A DNA stretch of 64,000 bases from Siphonodentalium dalli (lineage: Eukaryota; Mollusca; Scaphopoda; Gadilida; Siphonodentaliidae). The first letter of the stretch is position 1; each line of letters begins with the position of its first letter. The translations under genes were made by a program, and so were the position numbers. Under the pieces are notes generated by a model. The model was not told where the DNA came from. It saw nothing but the letters and a program-made list of their open reading frames with translations, and searched no databases. Shown one piece after another: positions 1 through 12,590 of the stretch. The DNA is taken from NCBI GenBank assembly GCA_032622095.1, contig CP136064.1, positions 994,001 through 1,058,000 of the forward strand, in the 5' to 3' direction.

Positions 1-1140
1 GGAGTACGGTTGGATATTTTCAATTTGGCGCATGTTTCTCCCTACCGCGCCATGTCAAATCTGGCCATATCCGAATCGGGTTGTTATTTACAATGACTGC
101 AGAAAATATATATCTTCATGGTGGAATGCAAATGTATGTTTAAAGGAACAGATGTATCTCAACTTAAAGGGACATAAGTAACACAGTCACCAACTTAAAG
201 GGGTATCTGCTATAGACTGGTTCCATGGTGGAGTACGGTTGGATATTTTCAATTTGGCGCATGTTTCTCCCTACCGCGCCATGTCAAATCTGGCCATATC
301 CGAATCGGGTTGTCATTTACAATGACTACAGAAAATAAATATCTTCATGGTGGAATGCAAATGTATGTTTAAAGGAACAGATGTATCTCAACTTAAAGGG
401 ACATAAGTAACACAGTCACCAACTTTAAGGGGTATCTGCTATAGACTGGTTCCATGGTGGAGTACGGTTGGATATTTTCAATTTGGCGCATGTTTCTCCA
501 TACCGCGCCATGTCAAATCTGGCCATATCCGAATCGGGTTGTCATTTACAATGACTGCAGAAAATAATTATCTTCATGTTGGAATGCAAATGTATGTTTA
601 AAGGAACAGATGTATCTCAACTTAAAGGGACATAAGTAACACAGTCACCAACTTAAAGAGGTGTCTGATTTAGACTGGTTCCATGGTGGAGTACGGTTGG
701 ATATTTTCTATTTGGCGCATGTTTCTCCATACCGCGCCATGTCAAATCTGGCCATATCCGAATCGGGTTGTCATTTACAATGACTACAGAAAATAAATAT
801 CTTCATGTTGGAATGCAAATGTATGTTTAAAGGAACACATGTATCTCAACTTAAAGGGACATAAGTAACACAGTCACCAACTTTAAGGGGTATCTGCTAT
901 AGACTGGTTCCATGGTGGAGTACGGTTGGATATTTTCAATTTGGCGCATGTTTTTCCATACCGCGCCATGTCAAATCTGGCCATATCCGAATCGGGTTGT
1001 CATTTACAATGACTACAGAAAATAAATATCTTCATGTTGGAAAGCAAATGTATGTTTAAAGGAACAGATGTAACTCAACTTAAAGGGACATAAGTAACAC
1101 AGTCACCAACTTAAAGGGGTATCTGCTATAGACTGGTTCC
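1..1140 (+). repeat. Shortened alpha unit: A, J/I hybrid, C, D, E
   Basis: Five monomers, the first cut by the window edge. The first has the A signature (47C, 90T, 114T, 126G). The second (225-453) joins a J-like 5' part to an I-like 3' part, so nine alpha monomers (J to I) have become one. C (115T), D (156C) and E (43T, 132A, 162A) follow in normal order. Confidence 0.8.
225..453 (+). repeat. J/I hybrid monomer
   Basis: Position 13 is G, as in J (I has T). Position 126 is G and the tail is TTTAAGGGG, as in I (J has 126T and 201G). The join therefore lies between positions 13 and 126. It sits between A and C and replaces nine monomers. Confidence 0.78.
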
Positions 1141-1369
1141 ATGGTGGAGTACGGTTGGATATTTTCAATTTGGCGCATGTTTCTCCATACCGCGCCATGT
1201 CAAATCTGGCCATATCCGAATCGGGTTTTTATTTACAATGACTGCAGAAAATATATATCTTCATGGTGGAATGCAAATGTATGTTTAAAGGAACAGATGT
1301 ATCTCAACTTAAAGGGACATAAGTAACACAGTCACCAACTTAAAGGGGTATCTGCTATAGACTGGTTCC

Positions 1370-1598
1370 ATGGTGGAGTACGGTTGGATATTTTCAATTT
1401 GGCGCATGTTTCTCCCTACCGCGCCATGTCAAATCTGGCCATATCCTAATCGGGTTGTCATTTACAATGACTGCAGAAAATAAATATCTTCATGTTAGAA
1501 TGCAAATGTATGTTTAAAGGAACAGATGTATCTCAACTTAAAGGGACATAAGTAACACAGTCACCAACTTAAAGAGGTGTCTGATTTAGACTGGTTCC
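1370..1598 (+). repeat. J/G hybrid monomer
   Basis: 47C (J) is combined with 78T and 128A (G). The join lies between positions 47 and 78. It sits between F and H and replaces J Q R S T U G. Confidence 0.8.
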
Positions 1599-2056
1599 AT
1601 GGTGGAGTACGGTTGGATATTTTCTATTTGGCGCATGTTTCTCCATACCGCGCCATGTCAAATCTGGCCATATCCGAATCGGGTTGTCATTTACAATGAC
1701 TACAGAAAATAAATATCTTCATGTTGGAATGCAAATGTATGTTTAAAGAAACAGATGTATCTCAACTTAAAGGGACATAAGTAACACAGTCACCAACTTT
1801 AAGGGGTATCTGCTATAGACTGGTTCCATGGTGGAGTACTGTTGGATATTTTCAATTTGGCGCATGTTTCTCCCTACCGCGCCATGTCAAATCTGGCCAT
1901 ATCCGAATCGGGTTGTCATTTACAATGACTACAGAAAATAAATATCTTCATGGTGGAATGCAAATGTATGTTTAAAGGAACAGATGTATCTCAACTTAAA
2001 GGGACATAAGTAACACAGTCACCAACTTTAAGGGGTATCTGCTATAGACTGGTTCC

Positions 2057-2285
2057 ATGGTGGAGTACGGTTGGATATTTTCAATTTGGCGCATGTTTCT
2101 CCATACCGCGCCATGTCAAATCTGGCCATATCCGAATCGGGTTGTCATTTACAATGACTGCAGAAAATAAATATCTTCATGTTGGAATGCAAATGTATGT
2201 TTAAAGGAACAGATGTATCTCAACTTAAAGGGACATAAGTAACACAGTCACCAACTTAAAGAGGTGTCTGATTTAGACTGGTTCC
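2057..2285 (+). repeat. Representative 229-bp monomer (close to consensus)
   Basis: A convenient reference unit. Landmarks by monomer position: an NcoI site CCATGG spanning the junction (228-4); inverted arms TGGCGC (31-36) and GCGCCA (52-57); an MscI site TGGCCA (67-72); a 9-bp dyad CCGAATCGG (76-84); a PstI site CTGCAG (102-107), lost in every copy with 104A; and TTAAAGG at 145, 169 and 200. The 12-base word CAACTTAAAGGG occurs at 165-176 and again at 196-207 in copies with 202A and 206G. The frame starting at position 1 meets TAA at 112-114 here; only copies with 114T stay open to the TAA at 184-186. The tail (202-217) carries one of two linked haplotypes. Confidence 0.93.
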
Positions 2286-3430
2286 ATGGTGGAGTACGGT
2301 TGGATATTTTCTATTTGGCGCATGTTTCTCCATACCGCGCCATGTCAAATCTGGCCATATCCGAATCGGGTTGTCATTTACAATGACTACAGAAAATAAA
2401 TATCTTCATGTTGGAATGCAAATGTATGTTTAAAGGAACACATGTATCTCAACTTAAAGGGACATAAGTAACACAGTCACCAACTTTAAGGGGTATCTGC
2501 TATAGACTGGTTCCATGGTGGAGTACGGTTGGATATTTTCAATTTGGCGCATGTTTTTCCATACCGCGCCATGTCAAATCTGGCCATATCCGAATCGGGT
2601 TGTCATTTACAATGACTACAGAAAATAAATATCTTCATGTTGGAAAGCAAATGTATGTTTAAAGGAACAGATGTAACTCAACTTAAAGGGACATAAGTAA
2701 CACAGTCACCAACTTAAAGGGGTATCTGCTATAGACTGGTTCCATGGTGGAGTACGGTTGGATATTTTCAATTTGGCGCATGTTTCTCCATACCGCGCCA
2801 TGTCAAATCTGGCCATATCCGAATCGGGTTGTCATTTACAATGACTGCAGAAAATAAATATCTTCATGTTGGAATGCAAATGTATGTTTAAAGGAACAGA
2901 TGTATCTCAACTTAAAGGGACATAAGTAACACAGTCACCAACTTAAAGAGGTGTCTGATTTAGACTGGTTCCATGGTGGAGTACGGTTGGATATTTTCTA
3001 TTTGGCGCATGTTTCTCCATACCGCGCCATGTCAAATCTGGCCATATCCGAATCGGGTTGTCATTTACAATGACTACAGAAAATAAATATCTTCATGTTG
3101 GAATGCAAATGTATGTTTAAAGGAACACATGTATCTCAACTTAAAGGGACATAAGTAACACAGTCACCAACTTTAAGGGGTATCTGCTATAGACTGGTTC
3201 CATGGTGGAGTACGGTTGGATATTTTCAATTTGGCGCATGTTTTTCCATACCGCGCCATGTCAAATCTGGCCATATCCGAATCGGGTTGTCATTTACAAT
3301 GACTACAGAAAATAAATATCTTCATGTTGGAAAGCAAATGTATGTTTAAAGGAACAGATGTAACTCAACTTAAAGGGACATAAGTAACACAGTCACCAAC
3401 TTAAAGGGGTATCTGCTATAGACTGGTTCC
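2057..3430 (+). repeat. Tandem duplication of a C-D-E trimer (2 x 687 bp)
   Basis: The three monomers at 2057-2743 (C without 115T; D with 156C; E with 43T, 132A and 162A) are followed at once by the same three at 2744-3430. By eye I found no difference between the two 687-bp copies. Normal alpha and beta units have only one C D E set before the next A or F, so this is a local and apparently recent duplication. Confidence 0.85.
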
Positions 3431-6407
3431 ATGGTGGAGTACGGTTGGATATTTTCAATTTGGCGCATGTTTCTCCCTACCGCGCCATGTCAAATCTGGC
3501 CATATCCGAATCGGGTTGTTATTTACAATGACTGCAGAAAATATATATCTTCATGGTGGAATGCAAATGTATGTTTAAAGGAACAGATGTATCTCAACTT
3601 AAAGGGACATAAGTAACACAGTCACCAACTTAAAGGGGTATCTGCTATAGACTGGTTCCATGGTGGAGTACGGTTGGATATTTTCAATTTGGCGCATGTT
3701 TCTCCCTACCGCGCCATGTCAAATCTGGCCATATCCGAATCGGGTTGTCATTTACAATGACTACAGAAAATAAATATCTTCATGTTGGAATGCAAATGTA
3801 TGTTTAAAGGAACAGATGTATCTCAACTTAAAGGGACATAAGTAACACAGTCACCAACTGTAAGGGGTATCTGCTATAGACTGGTTCCATGGTGGAGTAC
3901 GGTTGGATATTTTCAATTTGGCGCTTGTTTCTCCATACCGCGCCATGTCAAATCTGGCCATATCCGAATCGGGTTGTCATTTACAATGACTGCAGAAAAT
4001 ATATATCTTCATGGTGGAATGCAAATGTATGTTTAAAGGAACAGATGTATCTCAACTTAAAGGGACATAAGTAACACAGTCACCAACTTAAAGGGGTATC
4101 TGCTATAGACTGGTTCCATGGTGGAGTACGGTTGGATATTTTCAATTTGGCGCATGTTTCTCCCTACCGCGCCATGTCAAATCTGGCCATATCCGAATCG
4201 GGTTGTCATTTACAATGACTACAGAAAATAAATATCTTCATGTTGGAATGCAAATGTATGTTTAAAGGAACAGATGTATCTCAACTTAAAGGGACATAAG
4301 TAACACAGTCACCAACTTTAAGGGGTATCTGCTATAGACTGGTTCCATGGTGGAGTACGGTTGAATATTTTCAATTTGGCGCTTGTTTCTCCATACCGCG
4401 CCATGTCAAATCTGGCCATATCCGAATCGGGTTGTCATTTACAATGACTGCAGAAAATATATATCTTCATGTTGGAATGCAAATGTATGTTTAAAGGAAC
4501 AGATGTATCTCAACTTAAAGGGACATAAGTAACACAGTCACCAACTTTAAGGGGTATCTGCTATAGACTGGTTCCATGGTGGAGTACGGTTGGATATTTT
4601 CTATTTGGCGCATGTTTCTCCATACCGCGCCATGTCAAATCTGGCCATATCCGAATCGGGTTGTCATTTACAATGACTGCAGAAAATATATATCTTCATG
4701 TTGGAATGCAAATGTATGTTTAAAGGAACAGATGTATCTCAACTTAAAGGGACATAAGTAACACAGTCACCAACTTTAAGGGGTATCTGCTATAGACTGG
4801 TTCCATGGTGGAGTACGGTTGGATATTTTCAATTTGGCGCATGTTTCTCCCTACCGCGCCATGTCAGATCTGGCCATATCCGAATCGGATTGTCATTTAC
4901 AATGACTGCAGAAAATAAATATCTTCATGTTGGAATGCAAATGTATGTTTAAAGGAACAGATGTATCTCAACTTAAAGGGACATAAGTAACACAGTCACC
5001 AACTTTAAGGGGTATCTGCTATAGACTGGTTACATGGTGGAGTACGGTTGGATATTTTCAATTTTGCGCATGTTTCTCCATACCGCGCCATGTCAAATCT
5101 GGCCATATCCTAATCGGGTTGTCATTTACAATGACTGCAGAAAATAAATATCTTCATGTTAGAATGCAAATGTATGTTTAAAGGAACAGATGTATCTCAA
5201 CTTAAAGGGACATAAGTAACACAGTCACCAACTTAAAGAGGTGTCTGATTTAGACTGGTTCCATGGTGGAGTACGGTTGGATATTTTCTATTTGGCGCAT
5301 GTTTCTCCATACCGCGCCATGTCAAATCTGGCCATATCCGAATCGGGTTGTCATTTACAATGACTACAGAAAATAAATATCTTCATGTTGGAATGCAAAT
5401 GTATGTTTAAAGGAACAGATGTATCTCAACTTAAAGGGACATAAGTAACACAGTCACCAACTTTAAGGGGTATCTGCTATAGACTGGTTCCATGGTGGAG
5501 TACTGTTGGATATTTTCAATTTGGCGCATGTTTCTCCCTACCGCGCCATGTCAAATCTGGCCATATCCGAATCGGGTTGTCATTTACAATGACTACAGAA
5601 AATAAATATCTTCATGGTGGAATGCAAATGTATGTTTAAAGGAACAGATGTATCTCAACTTAAAGGGACATAAGTAACACAGTCACCAACTTTAAGGGGT
5701 ATCTGCTATAGACTGGTTCCATGGTGGAGTACGGTTGGATATTTTCAATTTGGCGCATGTTTCTCCATACCGCGCCATGTCAAATCTGGCCATATCCGAA
5801 TCGGGTTGTCATTTACAATGACTGCAGAAAATAATTATCTTCATGTTGGAATGCAAATGTATGTTTAAAGGAACAGATGTATCTCAACTTAAAGGGACAT
5901 AAGTAACACAGTCACCAACTTAAAGAGGTGTCTGATTTAGACTGGTTCCATGGTGGAGTACGGTTGGATATTTTCTATTTGGCGCATGTTTCTCCATACC
6001 GCGCCATGTCAAATCTGGCCATATCCGAATCGGGTTGTCATTTACAATGACTACAGAAAATAAATATCTTCATGTTGGAATGCAAATGTATGTTTAAAGG
6101 AACACATGTATCTCAACTTAAAGGGACATAAGTAACACAGTCACCAACTTTAAGGGGTATCTGCTATAGACTGGTTCCATGGTGGAGTACGGTTGGATAT
6201 TTTCAATTTGGCGCATGTTTTTCCATACCGCGCCATGTCAAATCTGGCCATATCCGAATCGGGTTGTCATTTACAATGACTACAGAAAATAAATATCTTC
6301 ATGTTGGAAAGCAAATGTATGTTTAAAGGAACAGATGTAACTCAACTTAAAGGGACATAAGTAACACAGTCACCAACTTAAAGGGGTATCTGCTATAGAC
6401 TGGTTCC
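3431..6407 (+). repeat. Alpha HOR unit, complete 13-mer (2977 bp)
   Basis: Order A J K L M N O P H I C D E, monomers starting at 3431 + 229k. Matching copies are at 9385 (its first ten monomers) and 29308 (all thirteen). The M monomer here (4347) carries a private 18A change not seen in the M copies at 10301, 21293 and 30224. H has 150G/151G, unlike beta H (151A), and C carries 115T. Confidence 0.88.
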
Positions 6408-9384
6408 ATGGTGGAGTACGGTTGGATATTTTCAATTTGGCGCATGTTTCTCCATACCGCGCCATGTCAAATCTGGCCATATCCGAATCGGGTTTTTATT
6501 TACAATGACTGCAGAAAATATATATCTTCATGGTGGAATGCAAATGTATGTTTAAAGGAACAGATGTATCTCAACTTAAAGGGACATAAGTAACACAGTC
6601 ACCAACTTAAAGGGGTATCTGCTATAGACTGGTTCCATGGTGGAGTACGGTTGGATATTTTCAATTTGGCGCATGTTTCTCCCTACCGCGCCATGTCAAA
6701 TCTGGCCATATCCGAATCGGGTTGTCATTTACAATGACTACAGAAAATAAATATCTTCATGTTGGAATGCAAATGTATGTTTAAAGGAACAGATGTATCT
6801 CAACTTAAAGGGACATAAGTAACACAGTCACCAACTGTAAGGGGTATCTGCTATAGACTGGTTCCATGGTGGAGTACGGTTGGATATTTTCAATTTGGCG
6901 CATGTTTCTCCATACCGCGCCATGTCAAATCTGGCCCTATCCGAATCGGGTTGTCATTTACCATGACTGCAGAAAATATATATCTTCATGGTGGAATGCA
7001 AATGTATGATTAAAGGAACAGATGTATCTCAACTTAAAGGGACATAAGTAACACAGTCACCAACTTTAAGGGGTATCTGCTATAGACTGGTTCCATGGTG
7101 GAGTACGGTTGGATATTTTCAATTTGGAGCATGTTTCTCCATACAGCGCCATGTCAAATCTGGCCATATCCGAATCGGGTTGTCATTTACAATGACTGCA
7201 GAAAATAAATATCTTCATGTTGGAATGCAAATGAATGTTTGAAGGAACAGATGTATCTCAACTTAAAGGGACATAAGTAACACCGTCACCAACTTTAAGG
7301 GGTATCTGCTATAGACTGGTTACATGGTGGAGTACGGTTGGATATTTTCAATTTTGCGCATGTTTCTCCAAACCGCGCCATGTCAAATCTGGCCATATCC
7401 GAATCGGGTTGTCATTTACAATGACTGCAGAAAATAAATATCTTCATGTTGGAATGCAAATGTATGTTTAAAGGAACAGATGTATCTCAACTTAAAGGGA
7501 CATAAGTAACACAGTCTCCAACTTAAAGAGGTGTCTGATTTAGACTGGTTCCATGGTGGAGTACGGTTGGATATTTTCTATTTAGCGCATGTTTCTCCAT
7601 ACCGCGCCATGTCAAATCTGGCCAAATCCGAATCGGGTTGTCATTTACAATGACTACAGAAAATAAATATCTTCATGTTGGAATGCAAATGTATGTTTAG
7701 AGGAACAGATGTATCTCAACTTAAAGGGACATAAGTAACACAGTCACCAACTTTAAGGGGTATCTGCTATAGACTGGTTCCATGGTGGAGTACGGTTGGA
7801 TATTTACTATTTGGCGCATGTTTCTCCATACCGCGCCATGTCAAATCTGGCCATATCCGAATCGGGTTGTCATTTACAATGACTACAGAAAATAAATATC
7901 TTCATGTTGGAATGCAAATGTATGTTTAAAGGAACAGATGTATCTCAACTTAAAGGGACATAAGTAACACAGTCACCAACTTAAAGGGGTATCTGCTATA
8001 GACTGGTTCCATGGTGGAGTACGGTTGGATATTTTCAATTTGGCGCATGTTTCTCCATACCGCGCCATGTCAAATCTGGCCATATCCTAATCGGGTTGTC
8101 ATTTACAATGACTGCAGAAAATAAATATCTTCATGTTAGAATGCAAATGTATGTTTAAAGGAACAGATGTATCTCAACTTAAAGGGACATAAGTAACACA
8201 GTCACCAACTTAAAGAGGTGTCTGATTTAGACTGGTTCCATGGTGGAGTACGGTTGGATATTTTCTATTTGGCGCATGTTTCTCCATACCGCGCCATGTC
8301 AAATCTGGCCATATCCGAATCGGGTTGTCATTTACAATGACTACAGAAAATAAATATCTTCATGTTGGAATGCAAATGTATGTTTAAAGAAACAGATGTA
8401 TCTCAACTTAAAGGGACATAAGTAACACAGTCACCAACTTTAAGGGGTATCTGCTATAGACTGGTTCCATGGTGGAGTACTGTTGGATATTTTCAATTTG
8501 GCGCATGTTTCTCCCTACCGCGCCATGTCAAATCTGGCCATATCCGAATCGGGTTGTCATTTACAATGACTACAGAAAATAAATATCTTCATGGTGGAAT
8601 GCAAATGTATGTTTAAAGGAACAGATGTATCTCAACTTAAAGGGACATAAGTAACACAGTCACCAACTTTAAGGGGTATCTGCTATAGACTGGTTCCATG
8701 GTGGAGTACGGTTGGATATTTTCAATTTGGCGCATGTTTCTCCATACCGCGCCATGTCAAATCTGGCCATATCCGAATCGGGTTGTCATTTACAATGACT
8801 GCAGAAAATAAATATCTTCATGTTGGAATGCAAATGTATGTTTAAAGGAACAGATGTATCTCAACTTAAAGGGACATAAGTAACACAGTCACCAACTTAA
8901 AGAGGTGTCTGATTTAGACTGGTTCCATGGTGGAGTACGGTTGGATATTTTCTATTTGGCGCATGTTTCTCCATACCGCGCCATGTCAAATCTGGCCATA
9001 TCCGAATCGGGTTGTCATTTACAATGACTACAGAAAATAAATATCTTCATGTTGGAATGCAAATGTATGTTTAAAGGAACACATGTATCTCAACTTAAAG
9101 GGACATAAGTAACACAGTCACCAACTTTAAGGGGTATCTGCTATAGACTGGTTCCATGGTGGAGTACGGTTGGATATTTTCAATTTGGCGCATGTTTTTC
9201 CATACCGCGCCATGTCAAATCTGGCCATATCCGAATCGGGTTGTCATTTACAATGACTACAGAAAATAAATATCTTCATGTTGGAAAGCAAATGTATGTT
9301 TAAAGGAACAGATGTAACTCAACTTAAAGGGACATAAGTAACACAGTCACCAACTTAAAGGGGTATCTGCTATAGACTGGTTCC
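6408..9384 (+). repeat. Beta HOR unit, complete 13-mer (2977 bp)
   Basis: Order F J Q R S T U G H I C D E. Matching complete units start at 23354 and 26331. Changes seen only in this copy include a substituted base beside the GCGCC arm in R (7095) and an A in place of T at position 48 in S (7324). S here also keeps C at position 61, where the other S copies have A. Confidence 0.88.
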
Positions 9385-12300
9385 ATGGTGGAGTACGGTT
9401 GGATATTTTCAATTTGGCGCATGTTTCTCCCTACCGCGCCATGTCAAATCTGGCCATATCCGAATCGGGTTGTTATTTACAATGACTGCAGAAAATATAT
9501 ATCTTCATGGTGGAATGCAAATGTATGTTTAAAGGAACAGATGTATCTCAACTTAAAGGGACATAAGTAACACAGTCACCAACTTAAAGGGGTATCTGCT
9601 ATAGACTGGTTCCATGGTGGAGTACGGTTGGATATTTTCAATTTGGCGCATGTTTCTCCCTACCGCGCCATGTCAAATCTGGCCATATCCGAATCGGGTT
9701 GTCATTTACAATGACTACAGAAAATAAATATCTTCATGTTGGAATGCAAATGTATGTTTAAAGGAACAGATGTATCTCAACTTAAAGGGACATAAGTAAC
9801 ACAGTCACCAACTGTAAGGGGTATCTGCTATAGACTGGTTCCATGGTGGAGTACGGTTGGATATTTTCAATTTGGCGCTTGTTTCTCCATACCGCGCCAT
9901 GTCAAATCTGGCCATATCCGAATCGGGTTGTCATTTACAATGACTGCAGAAAATATATATCTTCATGGTGGAATGCAAATGTATGTTTAAAGGAACAGAT
10001 GTATCTCAACTTAAAGGGACATAAGTAACACAGTCACCAACTTAAAGGGGTATCTGCTATAGACTGGTTCCATGGTGGAGTACGGTTGGATATTTTCAAT
10101 TTGGCGCATGTTTCTCCCTACCGCGCCATGTCAAATCTGGCCATATCCGAATCGGGTTGTCATTTACAATGACTACAGAAAATAAATATCTTCATGTTGG
10201 AATGCAAATGTATGTTTAAAGGAACAGATGTATCTCAACTTAAAGGGACATAAGTAACACAGTCACCAACTTTAAGGGGTATCTGCTATAGACTGGTTCC
10301 ATGGTGGAGTACGGTTGGATATTTTCAATTTGGCGCTTGTTTCTCCATACCGCGCCATGTCAAATCTGGCCATATCCGAATCGGGTTGTCATTTACAATG
10401 ACTGCAGAAAATATATATCTTCATGTTGGAATGCAAATGTATGTTTAAAGGAACAGATGTATCTCAACTTAAAGGGACATAAGTAACACAGTCACCAACT
10501 TTAAGGGGTATCTGCTATAGACTGGTTCCATGGTGGAGTACGGTTGGATATTTTCTATTTGGCGCATGTTTCTCCATACCGCGCCATGTCAAATCTGGCC
10601 ATATCCGAATCGGGTTGTCATTTACAATGACTGCAGAAAATATATATCTTCATGTTGGAATGCAAATGTATGTTTAAAGGAACAGATGTATCTCAACTTA
10701 AAGGGACATAAGTAACACAGTCACCAACTTTAAGGGGTATCTGCTATAGACTGGTTCCATGGTGGAGTACGGTTGGATATTTTCAATTTGGCGCATGTTT
10801 CTCCCTACCGCGCCATGTCAGATCTGGCCATATCCGAATCGGATTGTCATTTACAATGACTGCAGAAAATAAATATCTTCATGTTGGAATGCAAATGTAT
10901 GTTTAAAGGAACAGATGTATCTCAACTTAAAGGGACATAAGTAACACAGTCACCAACTTTAAGGGGTATCTGCTATAGACTGGTTACATGGTGGAGTACG
11001 GTTGGATATTTTCAATTTTGCGCATGTTTCTCCATACCGCGCCATGTCAAATCTGGCCATATCCTAATCGGGTTGTCATTTACAATGACTGCAGAAAATA
11101 AATATCTTCATGTTAGAATGCAAATGTATGTTTAAAGGAACAGATGTATCTCAACTTAAAGGGACATAAGTAACACAGTCACCAACTTAAAGAGGTGTCT
11201 GATTTAGACTGGTTCCATGGTGGAGTACGGTTGGATATTTTCTATTTGGCGCATGTTTCTCCATACCGCGCCATGTCAAATCTGGCCATATCCGAATCGG
11301 GTTGTCATTTACAATGACTACAGAAAATAAATATCTTCATGTTGGAATGCAAATGTATGTTTAAAGGAACAGATGTATCTCAACTTAAAGGGACATAAGT
11401 AACACAGTCACCAACTTTAAGGGGTATCTGCTATAGACTGGTTCCATGGTGGAGTACTGTTGGATATTTTCAATTTGGCGCATGTTTCTCCCTACCGCGC
11501 CATGTCAAATCTGGCCATATCCGAATCGGGTTGTCATTTACAATGACTACAGAAAATAAATATCTTCATGGTGGAATGCAAATGTATGTTTAAAGGAACA
11601 GATGTATCTCAACTTAAAGGGACATAAGTGACACAGTCACCAACTTTAAGGGGTATCTGCTATAGACTGGTTCCATGGTGGAGTACGGTTGGATATTTTC
11701 AATTTGGCGCATGTTTCTCCATACCGCGCCATGTCAAATCTGGCCATATCCGAATCGGGTTGTCATTTACAATGACTGCAGAAAATAAATATCTTCATGG
11801 TGGAATGCAAATGTATGTTTAAAGGAACAGATGTATCTCAACTTAAAGGGACATAAGTAACACAGTCACCAACTTTAAGGGGTGTCTGATATAGACTGGT
11901 TCCATGGTGGAGTACGGTTGGATATTTTCTATTTGGCGCATGTTTCTCCATACCGCGCCATGTCAAATCTGGCCATATCCGAATCGGGTTGTCATTTACA
12001 ATGACTGCAGAAAATATATATCTTCATGTTGGAATGCAAATGTATGTTTAAAGGAACAGATGTATCTCAACTTAAAGGGACATAAGTAACACAGTCACCA
12101 ACTTAAAGAGGTGTCTGATTTAGACTGGTTCCATGGTGGAGTACGGTTGGATATTTTCTATTTGGCGCATGTTTCTCCATACCGCGCCATGTCAAATCTG
12201 GCCATATCCGAATCGGGTTGTCATTTACAATGACTACAGAAAATAAATATCTTCATGTTGGAATGCAAATGTATGTTTAAAGGAACACATGTATCTCAAC

Positions 12301-12590
12301 TTAAAGGGACATAAGTAACACAGTCACCAACTTTAAGGGGTATCTGCTATAGACTGGTTCCATGGTGGAGTACGGTTGGATATTTTCAATTTGGCGCATG
12401 TTTTTCCATACCGCGCCATGTCAAATCTGGCCATATCCGAATCGGGTTGTCATTTACAATGACTACAGAAAATAAATATCTTCATGTTGGAAAGCAAATG
12501 TATGTTTAAAGGAACAGATGTAACTCAACTTAAAGGGACATAAGTAACACAGTCACCAACTTAAAGGGGTATCTGCTATAGACTGGTTCC
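9385..12590 (+). repeat. Alpha-like HOR unit with one extra monomer (14-mer)
   Basis: A J K L M N O P H I match the alpha unit at 3431. The usual C is replaced by two mosaic monomers. The copy at 11675 is C-like with 126G and a mixed tail. The copy at 11904 is N-like (27T, 114T) with a C-like tail. D and E then follow. The I monomer (11446) has an A-to-G change in the GTAACAC motif near its end, which removes a stop codon and gives a meaningless longer open frame into the next copy. Confidence 0.82.

Larger units (their letters stand above)
1141..2743 (+). repeat. Shortened beta unit: F, J/G hybrid, H, I, C, D, E
   Basis: Seven monomers. F (88T, 90T) opens the unit. The next copy (1370-1598) starts like J (47C) and ends like G (78T, 128A), which removes Q R S T U. 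H has 151A and I has 13T/47C/126G, as in full beta units. Confidence 0.8.

Noticed and set aside
1141-1326. 61-aa open frames repeated through the window (also at 3431, 3889, 4576, 6408, 9385 and others) as genes
   Set aside because: They are phased with the satellite, most monomers have an early stop in the same frame, no known domain is visible, and variation is not biased to silent sites.
2033-2062. Promoter or start context (CTATAGAC upstream of TTCCATGG)
   Set aside because: The TATA-like word and the good start context recur in nearly every monomer and lead only to the short non-coding frame.
2087-2113. Functional hairpin from TGGCGC and GCGCCA arms (positions 31-57)
   Set aside because: The arms can pair, but several monomer types carry unpaired changes (32A, 32T, 34A, 54A) with no compensating base, so constraint on the stem is not supported.
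2127-2145. CENP-B box
   Set aside because: TCCGAATCGGGT recalls the CGGG part of the box, but the spacing between the CG and CGGG cores is three bases and not seven, and the reverse strand also fails the core pattern.
11628-11822. A 64-aa open frame
   Set aside because: It exists only because a single A-to-G change removed a stop codon in one monomer; it crosses a monomer junction in another frame and has no counterpart elsewhere.
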